This document shows, piece by piece, positions 22,926 to 34,668 of a DNA stretch of 64,000 nucleotides. Position 1 is the first letter of the stretch. Every line of letters starts with the position of its first letter. A model generated the notes under the pieces. That model worked only from the letters and a program-made list of their open reading frames with translations. It was not told where the DNA came from and did not search any database. Source of the DNA: Bugula neritina (taxonomy: Eukaryota; Bryozoa; Gymnolaemata; Cheilostomatida; Bugulidae); NCBI GenBank assembly GCA_964035545.1, contig OZ037769.1, positions 13,506,633-13,570,632 of the forward strand, written 5' to 3'. The position numbers and the translations under genes are program-made.

Positions 22926-23811
22926 AGCAGCAAGAGTAGCTAGTATACTGTGAGGAATCTTATTCAAGAATGGCCATCCACTATGAAAATGAAGACAAAA
23001 AACCAAAATTTCCCAAGTTGAAAATTTCCCTAAAAGTCCAGCTTGTGCATGGAACTTTTGATACAGTCGAGTCCTATAAATTTGCTTATATGACTTTGTG
23101 TGATACACATTTCAGAGGAAAATAAAATAATAACTATAGTATTATATGATAACAGTACAAATGATCCAAATGCAAAAAACTTAAAAGTTATACGCAATTG
23201 TTGGTATGGTATTATTGAGTTAACAAGTTTTTGTGATGCCATATAAACAAGAAAGGTTAATATTAATTATATATAACTATTGCAAACATAGCATACACAA
23301 GTTTATGCAGCTTATACGTTAATCAATCCCATTAGTTAATTGTTGCAACTGATAAAAGTTTGAAGTTAAGTTCAAACATAATATTATTTAAATCAAGCAA
23401 TTGGAATTTGTATTACAGGGCTCCACTGTACTGAAGGAGGTTTCCAACTTCAACTGCATTTTTGTGATCCATTCCTATACAAAGTTCATCTCCTATTAAA
23501 AAGACGACTCCAGATACATCACTCACTCTTTTTATTCTGCTATATAATATTATGATGTATGTGTAATTCACAATGAAAAAAGAAGAAACCAATTGCATAG
23601 ATTAATTGTTTATACGGTGCATATAAGTAAATATGCTTAGATATTTTCAAAGTGTAAACTGTTTAATTTGTTTACTTGTGTTGTGTTGGCTTGTAAAAGA
23701 ACTTATATATGAATTTATGATGCTTGAAAATTAGAAGAAGTAAAAAGATGACTTTTTGACTTTTGAAAAATTATTGAATTAATTTTAGATAGTGGTTTAA
23801 TTAGCATGAAG

Positions 23812-24017
23812 AGGGAGCAGCCGTGGAGGCTAGAGCGTTTGTCTATAGTAACCACGAGCCCAGACAAAGGCCATTGGTGGTGTTAAGAAGAGCATCCAGT
23901 CATAATTACTCATGCATGTGCCTCATCTTAATAAGTCCTTATTAGACTGTTTTAACAAAAACCCATTTCATCAGGAGTTTTCTCACAGGGATAGCCACAA
24001 CAAACTGGCGTGAGTTT
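23812..24017 (+). mobile_element. tRNA-derived SINE, diverged
   Basis: GGGAGCAGCCGTGGAGGCTA head, then AAGAGCATCCAGTCATAATT, CCCATTTCATCAGGAG and CACAGGGATAGC, in the same order as the copies at 5709 and 28302. Part of the B-box region is deleted. Confidence 0.85.
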
Positions 24018-25383
24018 AATTACCTAGTATAAAGATGCATGTGTTATTTAATCAAATAATAACTCCATTTGCATAATGGGAACTGTTGAAATAAATTGGT
24101 ACAAAAGCATTTAATTTTATTTCTAATTAGTCATCAGCCAGAGATCCAGAAGTTAATCCAGTAGTGTTTAGATCTAAGGAAAGTGGTGTAACCAACAGAG
24201 CTGAGTTAAACTAAATAAACAGTGAGAGCGACTGGGGTTGATACTCAAGTCAATTAGATATACACTTTTAAAGTTTGACTATTACACTTTTAGAAGACAA
24301 CTCCAAGTACAAGTACTTTTTACGATTTAATTTCAATTGTTTTATGACTTTGTAAAGTATTGGTGATAGTAAACTAAACAACATAAATATTGATGAGCGG
24401 CCACTGTTTAGTTAAGAGTCTTTTATATAGCCATGGACCTGAGTCATTCAGGAGAAAGTCTGTTCCAATTAGTTATAAGACCAAGATGGCTATGCTAACA
24501 GTTGATTGTGAATGTAAACACAATATCTACACAAATTATGAACTGTTCTTATAAAATCATATCAACAGGCTTCAAGAGATTACTTCATTAATCACTCAAG
24601 AATCTATATTAAAAATGCAGAAAGCAAGAATTACTGCCTGCACCTTACATAATCGAGAAGTGTTGATGCATGACTGGATTAAAATCTGCTAATCAGTAAA
24701 TAAATGAATTATTATGACTAGCAATAGTTACCATAAAGTAAAACTGGGATAGAATAATTATACATTTGTAGCACTTATCAATATAGCTAAATATCTGTTA
24801 CAATTTGTTACCTTGGTGCAAAAACCACTGAAATATTAACCCATTACTCAATGAATTGTAGCTATAAAGACTTTTATTTCAAATTTATTAGTGACAATTT
24901 TTAAAAAAAGAAGTAGATGTTTTCACCAATAAGTTGTAAATGTTTTGGTCAACAATTTAAATGAAATTTACAGGCTATTCTTAATTTCATTAGAGTAAAA
25001 TGTTATTGACACTTTACAAGTGAAATATCTCCCATTTCATAAAGCATTAGAGCTGGAGCAAAACAGTATGGCAGAAACACATTACTAACTTTACATGTGA
25101 ACTACCATAATATTATTTCCTAAAACATAAAAATAAATCTATAATACACAAAAAAATGTACAAAAATATGCAAATATGAGCAAGTTTAATGTTTCCATGT
25201 CGGTATTTGCCTTGCATATGCACTATCTACATTCACAGTCCTCTGCAATACATAACTAATGCTTGACCTCCGGGTGTCCTTCAACCATTCAGTAATGGTA
25301 TGAGTGTGAGATCACCAAAGAGCACCTTGCACTGGTGTCTGCACTTTCCACCACAACAACCTGTCAGTGATGTGTCAATATAG
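24018..25383. other. Intergenic, nothing recognisable
   Basis: AT-rich sequence without supported exons; it forms the 3' flank of the TIMMDC1-like gene. Confidence 0.4.
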
Positions 25384-28300
25384 CTATACAGGTGTTCCAG
25401 CTTTGTGGGTGGTCTCATTTCCGCCTTGCAGAGCCAGTTGAGTCAAAGCTCTTGCCCTGCTCTCCTCGTAAGATCTACAATACAGAGTTACAAAATACAT
25501 CTATTCCGAAACAGTGCCAACATTCTACATTAATTTATTTTTTATGTCTCAAACCAATGTATTTAAGTTTAAAATATTACTAATAGTAATAGCCATAACA
25601 TAAACATAAGTTATAGTATTACTATATTACAGTATTAGTATTACTATCAGTTTTTACTATTAGTAATAATTTACTACTGATTAGTTGTTAACATCACTAT
25701 AACTATAATTATCTTATAATTTAAATTTAAATTACCATAAAATGTATTACAATGTATTACAATTACTTTTAGCAGTCATCCCTGTATTTTTGGAGAAAAA
25801 AAAAGCAATTTTTTTTCAAAACAGCAGAAAAATTAAAAATTCTAAAAGTAGTAATATTTTAGAATCGATATAATTATGAGAACTAAAACTGCAAATAACT
25901 GGATGTACAACTACATATTAAAACTTGAATAAAAGACCGACCGATTCAAGAGAATGAGTATGCCTTAAAAATATTTCTGATTCAGATTGAATCTAAAAGT
26001 AGTGACAAGTTTTGCAGCAATGTTGGCCTCTTTGAGATGTGAAGTTGAAACTACTGACAAAAGAAAAGCCTGATTTTATTACTAACAGCCAGTCTCAAAC
26101 TAGGGGTCGGGGAGAGACAGCGATGGAGATAGAAATAAGTACTTCACACAGTAATAATACTGAGAACCGTGCATGATAGGTGTGAAAATCAAACAAGAAC
26201 ATATACGCATACTACATTAATACACACACACACAGCGGCTCCAACTTACTTCTTTTCAATTAGTTTCCTTTCCATTTCTTCATAAAATCTCTTCTCAATA
26301 TTAATGCCCGCCCACGTCATGATATTTGTAGCTGCGAAACCAGTCATCGTCCTACAACCAAACACGTGCCTTGCATTATGTATAGTAGAATAGTGACTCA
26401 GCAGAGAGGTCATGTGACCAGCTGGGTCATGTGATGAGTTGAATTATTTGATCAAACAATGTTTTTGAAGAGTAAAAATAATGATAACTGTCACAAATGT
26501 GCAACATGATATTTAGGAGAGAATTTATAAAATTTTTACTGATGATTTTAATATTACCATTGGCTTAGAATTCAGAGTTATCTTTTCAGCAAAAAAAAGT
26601 ACATTGAGAGACAATAACTCCTTAATAAGCTACATGATTTTAAACCATCACAACTTCTGTTACAGAAATATTTTAGGTTAACAAACCTACCATTATCATC
26701 AACCATAAGCAATTAGTATTTAATTAGATAAAATACTATAAAACAGATGCGTTACAATCTGAAGGCTGTATTTTATGACATGTATAGTAGTAACATAACT
26801 GTGATAAAGTAATTTGTTTCTTTTAAAGTTGAAAGGTAAAAGTAGTTGACTTTTACTATTAGAAAAATAATTCTAGAGAAAATGATTAGGAAGCAATCGA
26901 TTTGAGGGTTTATACCACATTTTAGAATAATTTTAAATTTCAGAACACACTCTGTATAGGGACAGACAACTCCAAGTGCTTACTTGGTCAAAAGTCTATT
27001 AATTTCTGCCATAAAAGCAATGTCCTTATGATGCAATACAAACACACCAATAGTCTACTAGGAAAGTATTGGCAGCATAAACTTACCCCATGTAACCTCC
27101 AATGAAACCGCCAGCCAGCATAGCCCTAGGACCAAGGATAAGCCGTGATATTGTGCCAACAGCAACACCACTGACTGTGTAATGCGCTATATTGGTTTCA
27201 CATCGGTATAACTCCAAGGCTTGGCTCATATTACTGCAACACAAAACCCATGTCTGCTAGAAACATTATATGACAGCTTAAAGTATAACAATTGTTGCTT
27301 GGAATGTTTTAAAGTTACAACAGTTCAAGAAATGCAATAATCAAAATATCAAACTTTTCAACAACAAAAATTTAAAAAATGTATAAATCTGATTACAGAA
27401 ATGTATAGAAAAGTAGAAAATATTTTTAAAACTGCGAAAACAACAGTTTTTAGCTTTTATAAGTAATTTACTAAAACAAAGCATTAATTTTAAGCAGTTG
27501 CTAATTGCTGGCAGAACATTTTCGCAGTCCTAAATATTTTATACTTCTTAAATTTGTCTGTATTATGAAAATTCTAGAAGCACCAGAATGCTCTGTAAAC
27601 TGGAATGGTATATTACTCTAGAATTTAGGATGACCTAAAGGGCGGCTCATAAGCTATCAATTAACCCGCATAGTGCATTTCTTCGACACTTCTATTCTTA
27701 TATAAATAGCGTTGAGTAGATATTCTTAGGCTAGTATGCCTTACAACTTTCATAAACAAGTCTCTTTCATAAAGACTAGCTGATAATAGAGAAAAAAATG
27801 TGATATGGCGACCCGAGACCGAACAAAGCACTTGGCCTAGTTGAGCTATCGGACCTGTTCTTGGGGCAAGAAAGTTACAGGCTAACAACTTTTATATGTA
27901 GACATATTAAATGAAATAATTATAAAACTAACGTATATGACCTTGAAATTTCTCTACTTGACCTGAATAACTTTACACACCTGAATGAGAAGACAACTGC
28001 GTATGTCAACAATGTCCACTTAGCAAAGCGCTTCAGCCCTCCGAACATGTACGCATCTTTGGCTCTTCTCTAAAAGTAACAGCAATAGGTGAGCTTGAGC
28101 TCTCCGCTCTGGTTTCACAATGAATATATACTATATAGTCATGTGACTACTTCGTATTGCATCATCATATTTACACCGTGTATTACAGCACGGTTATGGT
28201 AAGTTAAGAATTTGAGTTGAAACCATTTAAATAATTTTACCAGCCGAGTTAAGGCAAAAGAAAACCTGTAATTTACAAGAAATCCATACGATTTGTTTTT

Positions 28301-30721
28301 AGGGAGCAGCTGTGGTCGAGGGGTTAAATCGTTAGCTTAGTAAACATGTAGTCATGGGTTCAAACCCAAAAAAGACCATTGATGATGTTAGGAAGAGCGT
28401 CCAGTCATAATTGCTCCTGTGCCTCATTTAAATAAGCCCTTAGCCCACTTTAACAAAAACCCATTCCATCAGGGGTTTCTCACAGGGATAGCGATTATAG
28501 ACTTGTATGAGTTTTTTATGCCATTACCTTTTAACATAGTTTTTGCCATAAACAAATTTAAGCCTTTTGAAAAACATTTACAATGTGTATACAATGTCAT
28601 TTTAAAAGTTATTTAAATAACAATGCTTGTATCATGAGCATGGTAGAGAGAATGAGAAACATACCATAGCAGCCACCTTCGTATCATACACAGTGGCCAC
28701 ATTGGCAGAGATGTAGTTCTCCCTACACAAAGGTGCTGACAATGCAAAGGCAGCTGAGCCTACTGTAGTTGATATAAACAAAGATATCACCTCGCATGCT
28801 TTAGCTTCTTCGTAATACCGGGTTGTCTGTTCACTGTAGCATAAAATCCAAAGATAGAGCAGTATTACCGTGGCTTTTAGATGAAATTACAAAAGTTGAA
28901 AAACTACCATTATTGAAATTATATTCGTTTGTTATTTAACTCAAATTCAACATGAATTCACCTACAGTAATCCTGCTTTCAAAATAAACTATAAAATCAC
29001 TGGTTATTCGAAGTCATAAATGCTAGCTTAACATTACTGGGTCATTTTACTTAATTCATTACACACTGGAAATCTCCAATTTTTAGCTATTTTTTACAAT
29101 TTAGCTGCTAATGAATATAAGTTTTTGCCCAAGACTAGTAAAATATCAATAAATACACCTAAATAATCCATGTTCTTTTTAGTTTTGCTTGATTTCCCAT
29201 GTTTTTTCCTAATGATTCAGCTACTTTCGATTGCGGACCGTTGCGGTTTTTTCGTAACGGTCCACAATCCATACTAGCTAAATAAATAGGAAAAAACATG
29301 AGAAATCAAACAAAATTAAAAAGAACCTGGATTATTTAGGTGTATTTATTGATATTTTACTAGTCTTGGGCAAAAACTTATGTTCATTAGCAGCTAAATT
29401 GTAAAAAATAGCTAAAGACTGGAGATTTCCAGTGTGTACTAAATTAAGTAAAATGACCCTACTAGTAAACGTTGGTATAGTTAGTTAGATTTTAGGATGT
29501 AACATTGATATATTGCATTTGATATAAATGTTAAGATTTAGTTTGTTATACTTGCTTGTCAGTACTAGCAGTATTAAAGTGTTATTAATTTTTTAATGCT
29601 ACTAATAATGAAAAACAAGCATAATATAAACTAAGTCTCGACATAAATACCTAACTGAATAATTATCAAAAATATGTTACATTCCAATCAAATGTTACTC
29701 CCAAAATATCTAATTAGGATTGAAGATTTTTTCTAGCAGAGAGCACAATAAAGGATAGCAAAGGTTTGGAGCAGTTGCCAAACTACCATTTTATTTAGTT
29801 TTATATATTAAATAAAATATATCATAAAATAAGCATTACAAGATAAAATATAGGTGCAGTTTAATTAGCGTAACACCACACTCCACATACAGCCATTTCA
29901 AATAAGCCGTATGTACTAACTGATACAAAAAATAATAAAATAAAAATATCATTAAGCTCTGTACAATCAATTAACCAGATTCTATAAATTTCATTAGTAT
30001 TATTATTGTAATTTACGTCACTATAACAGATGAGATTTACTTAGCCCGCTTTTAAAAAACCTTTCCACAAGGGTTTTATCACATTGATATTCACACTTAC
30101 TATAAACTCGCGTGAAATTATAACTACACATATAGGATATAAGTACAAGTACTAGCAGTACACTGTCACTAGTAGTAGCACTAAATCTCATCCTTTATAC
30201 TTATAGTGATGTAAAGTACTACCACATTTACTACTACTAGTAGCAGTAGTACTAACACTAAATCTAATACTAATAGTAATAGTAATACAATAGTAATAGT
30301 AGTAGTAGTACTACTACTACTACTACTCTAGTATATACTACAGTAATTAGTACTGAATATTACTAGTACTAGTACTAGCCAGTAGCCACTACTACTAATA
30401 CTTATACTAGTACTAGGTCCAGACTCTAGACCTTTACTTTTACTTTTAGCAGATCTACTTCACTCTTCAGTCTTCAAGCGACTAGTGTAAGTGTAACACA
30501 TCCATTAATTCCATTGCAATATCACAATGAACTTAAACCTTATAGGAGTTTATTCATCATAATTATGTTAACTTTAAGTAAATAGGAATATTGATATGGA
30601 TACGAGAAACTCACTTCTTTTTGTAAAGACGTTTCACGCGGTCAAAGGGCTTTTCCTGTGAAATATATTCACTCAATAAATCGCTATTAAACGTTTCTTT
30701 TAAGTTGTTCTGTTGAGCCAT
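25384..30721 (-). CDS. TIMMDC1: TIMMDC1-like mitochondrial complex I assembly factor, six exons, 234 residues
   Basis: Exons 30721-30615, 28833-28665, 28069-27981, 27233-27087, 26351-26250 and 25474-25384 join with consistent phases into 234 codons. The layout is that of TIMMDC1: a short polar N-terminus, a TIM17-like four-helix membrane region (VISLFISTTVGSAAFALSAP; FAKWTLLTYAVVFSF; HYTVSGVAVGTISRLILG; AMLAGGFIGGYMGTMTGFAA) with characteristic small-residue helices, and a charged tail (EKRFYEEMERKLIEKK). TIMMDC1 is an inner-membrane protein that helps build the membrane arm of complex I. It is somewhat shorter than the vertebrate protein, mainly at the ends. The introns carry a SINE, a tRNA-like repeat, a foldback MITE and TAG-rich DNA. 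The last exon rests on splice-phase fit alone and is the least certain. Another TIM17/22/23-type protein is the alternative. Confidence 0.78.
27802..27857 (-). mobile_element. tRNA-like SINE head fragment (family 3)
   Basis: On the minus strand GGTCCGATAGCTCAACTAGG contains a good polymerase III A-box, followed by a degenerate B-box in TCGGTCTCGGGTCGCC. It lies in an intron of the TIMMDC1-like gene and does not fold as a complete tRNA. Confidence 0.45.
28302..28516 (+). mobile_element. tRNA-derived SINE, near full length
   Basis: Head GCTGTGGTCGAGGGGTTAAA with B-box GGGTTCAAACCC, body AGGAAGAGCGTCCAGTCATA, tail TCTCACAGGGATAGCGATTA. In an intron of the TIMMDC1-like gene, antisense to it. Confidence 0.9.
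29039..29459. mobile_element. Complete foldback MITE copy A (421 bp)
   Basis: Almost the whole element is a palindrome: arms of about 200 bases, starting GGGTCATTTTACTTAATT and ending AATTAAGTAAAATGACCC, meet at a centre containing GGACCGTTGCGG and CGTAACGGTCC. TACT flanks both ends (29035-29038 and 29460-29463), consistent with a four-base target duplication. Related copies: 9004-9427 and 1592-2017. Confidence 0.9.
30026..30118 (+). mobile_element. SINE tail fragment
   Basis: Only the 3' part is recognisable, diverged: ACTTAGCCCGCTTTTAAAAA, then ACAAGGGTTTTATCACATTG and CTATAAACTCGCGTGA. A 5'-truncated copy. Confidence 0.6.
30128..30420. repeat. Degenerate TAG/CTA trinucleotide repeat block
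   Basis: Dominated by TAGTAGTAG, CTACTACTACTAC and TAATAGTAATAG words with an internal switch from TAG to CTA near 30310, which makes a hairpin-prone centre. It lies in intron 1 of the TIMMDC1-like gene. Confidence 0.85.
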
Positions 30722-32861
30722 ATTTTCATCAAAGATATCATGTATTAGTATAACTCAGGAGAAAGATTCTACCATTGTGATTGTGTCTGTGATAGTATCA
30801 TTTAATTTGACTGGTGATACCCCTTTGCCGCACCGGGAGCCACAATCGCTATAAAACACCGACTACAAAAACGGAAACACAAACACAAGTAGTTAAACTG
30901 GACTCGTAAAATTTAGCTATTTTTACTTTTGAAAACGTTCGGAATTAACCCAAGTCTGATCACTCTAGCTTTGGGGGCACTTTTTAGTACCCCTGTTTCG
31001 GCCAATCTGAAGCGTTACTACATGTACTACTTCTAATACTAGTAAAATGGTACTTATAGTTCCTTAAATTATCCAAGTTTATGTTTATAATATAATAATT
31101 ATTCCATAGAACGAAAGAAAATACTTTAGGCTTATAACCATAAAGTTGATACTAATAGAGAATTGAAACAAATCACCTTAAACTAGCCTTGTTTAGTTAT
31201 TAAAGCCTAATTTTTTCCCATAAACCTAAACTTGAAGTTAAACTCATAAACTTGAAATTAAAGTAATACTAATAGTAATACTGTTAGTATTACTGTTACT
31301 TTTAGTATTACCTATAGGTATATGCACAAGTATGAAGGCTAATAGTAATTAAATTAGTAATTACTAACAATATGAGCAACACTTTGAGTTTGACTTTCAC
31401 AGACACTCACACGGTAACTCAAACTGTTGGTGTTAGTCTTAGTCATAGTGATAGTCATAGTGTAACACTAGCAGTGAGTGTAGCACTTACACCAAGAGTA
31501 GGAGTATGTCTAACTTTTGCCCACCAGGTCTAACAGTAACACTAACACACAGTAACTCAATCTAAAACTATAGTAATAGTAAGTTCAGGTGTCACAGTTG
31601 AGTAACACCCAGTCTCACACTGACACTGATTAGACATGATGATAATTATGATAATAAAAATTATAATAATTTATAAGACATAATGAGTATTATAGACTCA
31701 TAATGATTGCCATATGGATACTTATAGTCATAGTCATACTGATTAAATAATAATTATAATCGTAATGATTATCGATAGTAAATGTTTTCGAATATCATTT
31801 TGAGTATGACTATCACTATGAGCATCACTATTACTGTGAATGATACTTTGATACTGATAGTCGAAAAATTAGTGCTAACAGTAATAAATATTACTATGGG
31901 TTACTATAAGTATCAGTATGACTAAGCAAAGCAAAGTATTTAGCTGTTCAAATAAAAGAAGTTTAAATGTACTTTTAGTCGGAAATTTTTAAAAATGTTC
32001 AAATAAAATGTAAACATTACAAGTTAATATGACTCAATTCACTAGCCCCATTGGCAGTCAAACTCACTGCATTAATTTCAATGTGGAGCACTGTTGCATT
32101 TAGATCAACAAAATCAGATGAATCTATATAAAGTAAATATTGTATTGTAAAATAGTTTACTTGGTCACTTTGGTTTATTCTGTAAGTGCATGCATATACG
32201 TCCAGCTACACAGCACAAATATTACAGTTACTATTAACAAACTGGTAATTTTATTATTTTGACTGCTACTAATTTAATATCATAATAATTCACTAAACTA
32301 GAGCTAGTCATTTTAGAGTTATATTCTATACACTGATAAAACAAGAGTAGTTAAAGTTGTTGGTCTATTGTACTAGTTACCACACACTCTGCAATTCTCA
32401 CTCTGTTGGCAAAAGCTGTTGATGATGTTTTGTCCCCTATCCTTACTAACGCTACAAATTTACAGTTTAGGCATCGCTACCACACCCATTTATTTTGTTG
32501 CTTAGTTAGCTTTCAGTTCAACATTTAGAGTACTATTTATTGACAGTTTCACGACGAAAATGGTTTTTTATATTTACTATCTGTAATTGTCTGTAATTAA
32601 CTCCGTTCATGTCTACTTATTGACAAACAACCCTACTATTTTATAATATTCATCAGTATATTTAATATATAAAATTCCTAATATTTTAGTTTTTAACAGT
32701 ATGATAGTCAGCTAGTCTGTGGGTAGAGTTTTAGGCTTTCCTTTAATAATTGCCTACTGAAAAGTATAGATGTATTTGTAGAAATTGTAGAGATTTATAT
32801 TACTATTTTTAGATTTTTGCAATGTAGATTTCCTAGTTTATTTTCCAGACTGAAGAGCGTC
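30722..32861. other. Divergent intergenic region between TIMMDC1-like and BRK1
   Basis: Holds the promoters of both genes, which I cannot pinpoint, and the TAG-rich block. An acceptor (TTTATTTTCCAG) at 32837-32848 shows that BRK1 has an upstream non-coding exon somewhere in this interval. Confidence 0.45.
31260..31930. repeat. Cryptically simple TAGT/TCATAG-rich block
   Basis: Short words such as AGTAATACTAATAGTAAT, AGTCATAGTGATAGTCATAG and AGTATGACTATCACTATGAG recur without a fixed period. No coding signal. It lies between the divergently transcribed TIMMDC1-like and BRK1 genes. Confidence 0.7.
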
Positions 32862-33914
32862 ATGTCCAAACCTGTAGATAACTCGGCTCGTTCCCAGATT
32901 CAGCAGGACTGGGCTAACCGAGAATATGTGGAAGTTATCACAACCAGCATTAAGCGCATCACTGACTTTCTAAACTCCTTTGGTACACTGTTACTGGTTT
33001 TCAAATTTTCTTTTGCAAATTGACAACTTATACATGTCTATTGTAGTTAACTAGAAATGCAATTCCATGCTGTTTAATCCAATTTTGGTTCCATCAAAAT
33101 GCTTGATTTTGTAATTTTTGTATATCATGATTTTTAATGTTGTCAAATATGCAGAAAGTCTTATTATTTAGGTAGATAACTAACAAATTATCTTGGCTAA
33201 GAAGTGAGTGGTTTTTATTAACCCCATTTTGATGTTGTTACAGATTTATCGTGTAGATCTCGGTTAGCCAATCTCAATGATCGACTCAACTACCTGGAGA
33301 AAAAAGTGGATTATATTGAAGCTAGTGTAAGTTTTTTTAGCATTCTCTTTTCACTCTTGACCAATTGAATAAGGAATTAAAATATTAGTAATTTGCATGT
33401 AAAAAATGTGCCTATAATTTTATGGTTTGATAATGAAAGAAGCTTTTAGTATATTCTAGAATTATGTAATAGCTTAAAGTTTCTTATTGCACTTCTACCT
33501 AATAGTCAACCCTTAGTAAACGATACTAAATTATTTTGTGGAGTCAAATTTAAATGATTTCTTCAACTAAAAAACAGTTTAGCTCCTAAGCAGTGATTTT
33601 TGACGATAAAATTTATTTTTAGCACCTTTAATCTCTTAGTCGTCAAAATTTTAAATTTTTCATTGTAAATTTTTTTATTGTAAACTTGGTGTTTCAAATT
33701 TATTAATTCTTCTTGATTTCAGCTGTTGGTGTTTTAGTGATGGTCACATTGTCGTAATATTTATTATCAGCTCTGTATCAAGCTTATTCATACATTTAGG
33801 AATTGTTTTCTCTCTAATTTACTCAACTGCCTACTAATCAAATTATGCTATAAACATTAAAATATTTGAATACTCAATTTTCTCTTTTAGGTAGCCAAGC
33901 AGACCTCCACATAG
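32862..33914 (+). CDS. BRK1: BRICK1 (HSPC300), WAVE/SCAR complex subunit, three exons, 75 residues
   Basis: Exons 32862-32982, 33244-33326 and 33891-33914 give a 75-residue protein, the same length as vertebrate BRK1. Start [20 protein letters not shown] is followed by [20 protein letters not shown], the conserved heart of the family, then a coiled coil ([20 protein letters not shown]) and a short tail. BRK1 is the smallest member of the five-protein WAVE regulatory complex that couples Rac signalling to Arp2/3 actin branching, and pairs by its helix with WAVE and ABI. All introns have clean GT-AG ends (GTACAC, GTAAGT donors; TTACAG, TTTTAG acceptors). The chosen ATG follows a spliced 5' leader; the longer upstream open frame is intron. 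Confidence 0.97.
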
Positions 33915-34407
33915 TTTCACCTGATTGAGTAGTTCTAACACTGATGGATTTAGTTAAAAGGAGATAATGAGTCATATTTTGTTATTTGTATATACAGCTG
34001 TTTGTTCACTATTTTTATGAGCAGTTCCTACTTTTTTACAGTTTGCCTAGCACTTGTGAAGCTATCAATAACATTCTTTGCTAGTATTATTAGCTTGAAA
34101 GACTATTGGAATTGTATATATTAGCCTATGGTTATATTTATTTATTTTTGTCTACATAATGATTATGTTGACAGACTTTGGTGGACTTTAAATGCAACAA
34201 TAATAATAATGATAGTTCAAAAGCAGTGGTACTGCTATTGTTTAATATTATGTTGCTGTACTAAATTCAGTTTTATTTACCATTCATGTCACCTGTTACC
34301 AATAATACATAGTTGCAACTGTGATGATGTTTCAAGTATATTACTACTCTGATAGCTTAGTTGTAGATGAAACAGTTGTAAGCAATGCTTGTTGCAACTT
34401 TTTTAAA

Positions 34408-34413
34408 AATAAA
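34408..34413 (+). promoter_or_regulatory. Candidate polyadenylation signal of BRK1
   Basis: AATAAA about 490 bases after the BRK1 stop codon. It is the canonical signal in the right orientation; use not provable from sequence. Confidence 0.4.
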
Positions 34414-34596
34414 ATTTATAAGATGTTTTGACCAGTTTTAAATTCATAAGCAGCCATGGTATGCAATAAAACCAGTAAATCAAAAACTTTATATATAGCT
34501 GATGTGGGTGAATGAATTAGTTGCGAAGTATTGAGCCAAAACAAATATTAATGGACAATAACTAAATTGTCAACTTCACATTAGTAGAAAAAAAGA

Positions 34597-34668
34597 AGCC
34601 CCCAGTGGGGTTTGAACCCACGACCCCTGCTTTACGAGAGCAGTGCTCTGCCACTGAGCTATAGAGGC
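34597..34668 (-). tRNA. tRNA-Thr (anticodon CGT)
   Basis: A complete 72-base cloverleaf without intron. Acceptor GCCTCTA pairs with TGGGGGC (with G-U pairs), D stem GCTC/GAGC, anticodon stem CTGCT/AGCAG around loop CTCGTAA, T arm GTGGG-TTCAAAC-CCCAC. The anticodon CGT reads ACG threonine codons. Internal A-box (TAGCTCAGTGG) and B-box (GGTTCAAACCC) promoters are intact. Confidence 0.96.

Noticed and set aside
22899-23108. Minus-strand frame ending in MPQLLK, resembling the MPQ start of the ankyrin protein
   Set aside because: The resemblance is only three residues, and no following exon in phase could be found; kept only as a possible first exon.
26000-26085. Alternative last exon for the TIMMDC1-like gene after an excellent pyrimidine-rich acceptor
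   Set aside because: It gives a short cysteine-rich end unlike the family; the exon at 25474-25384 gives a charged tail and was preferred, though only transcripts can decide.
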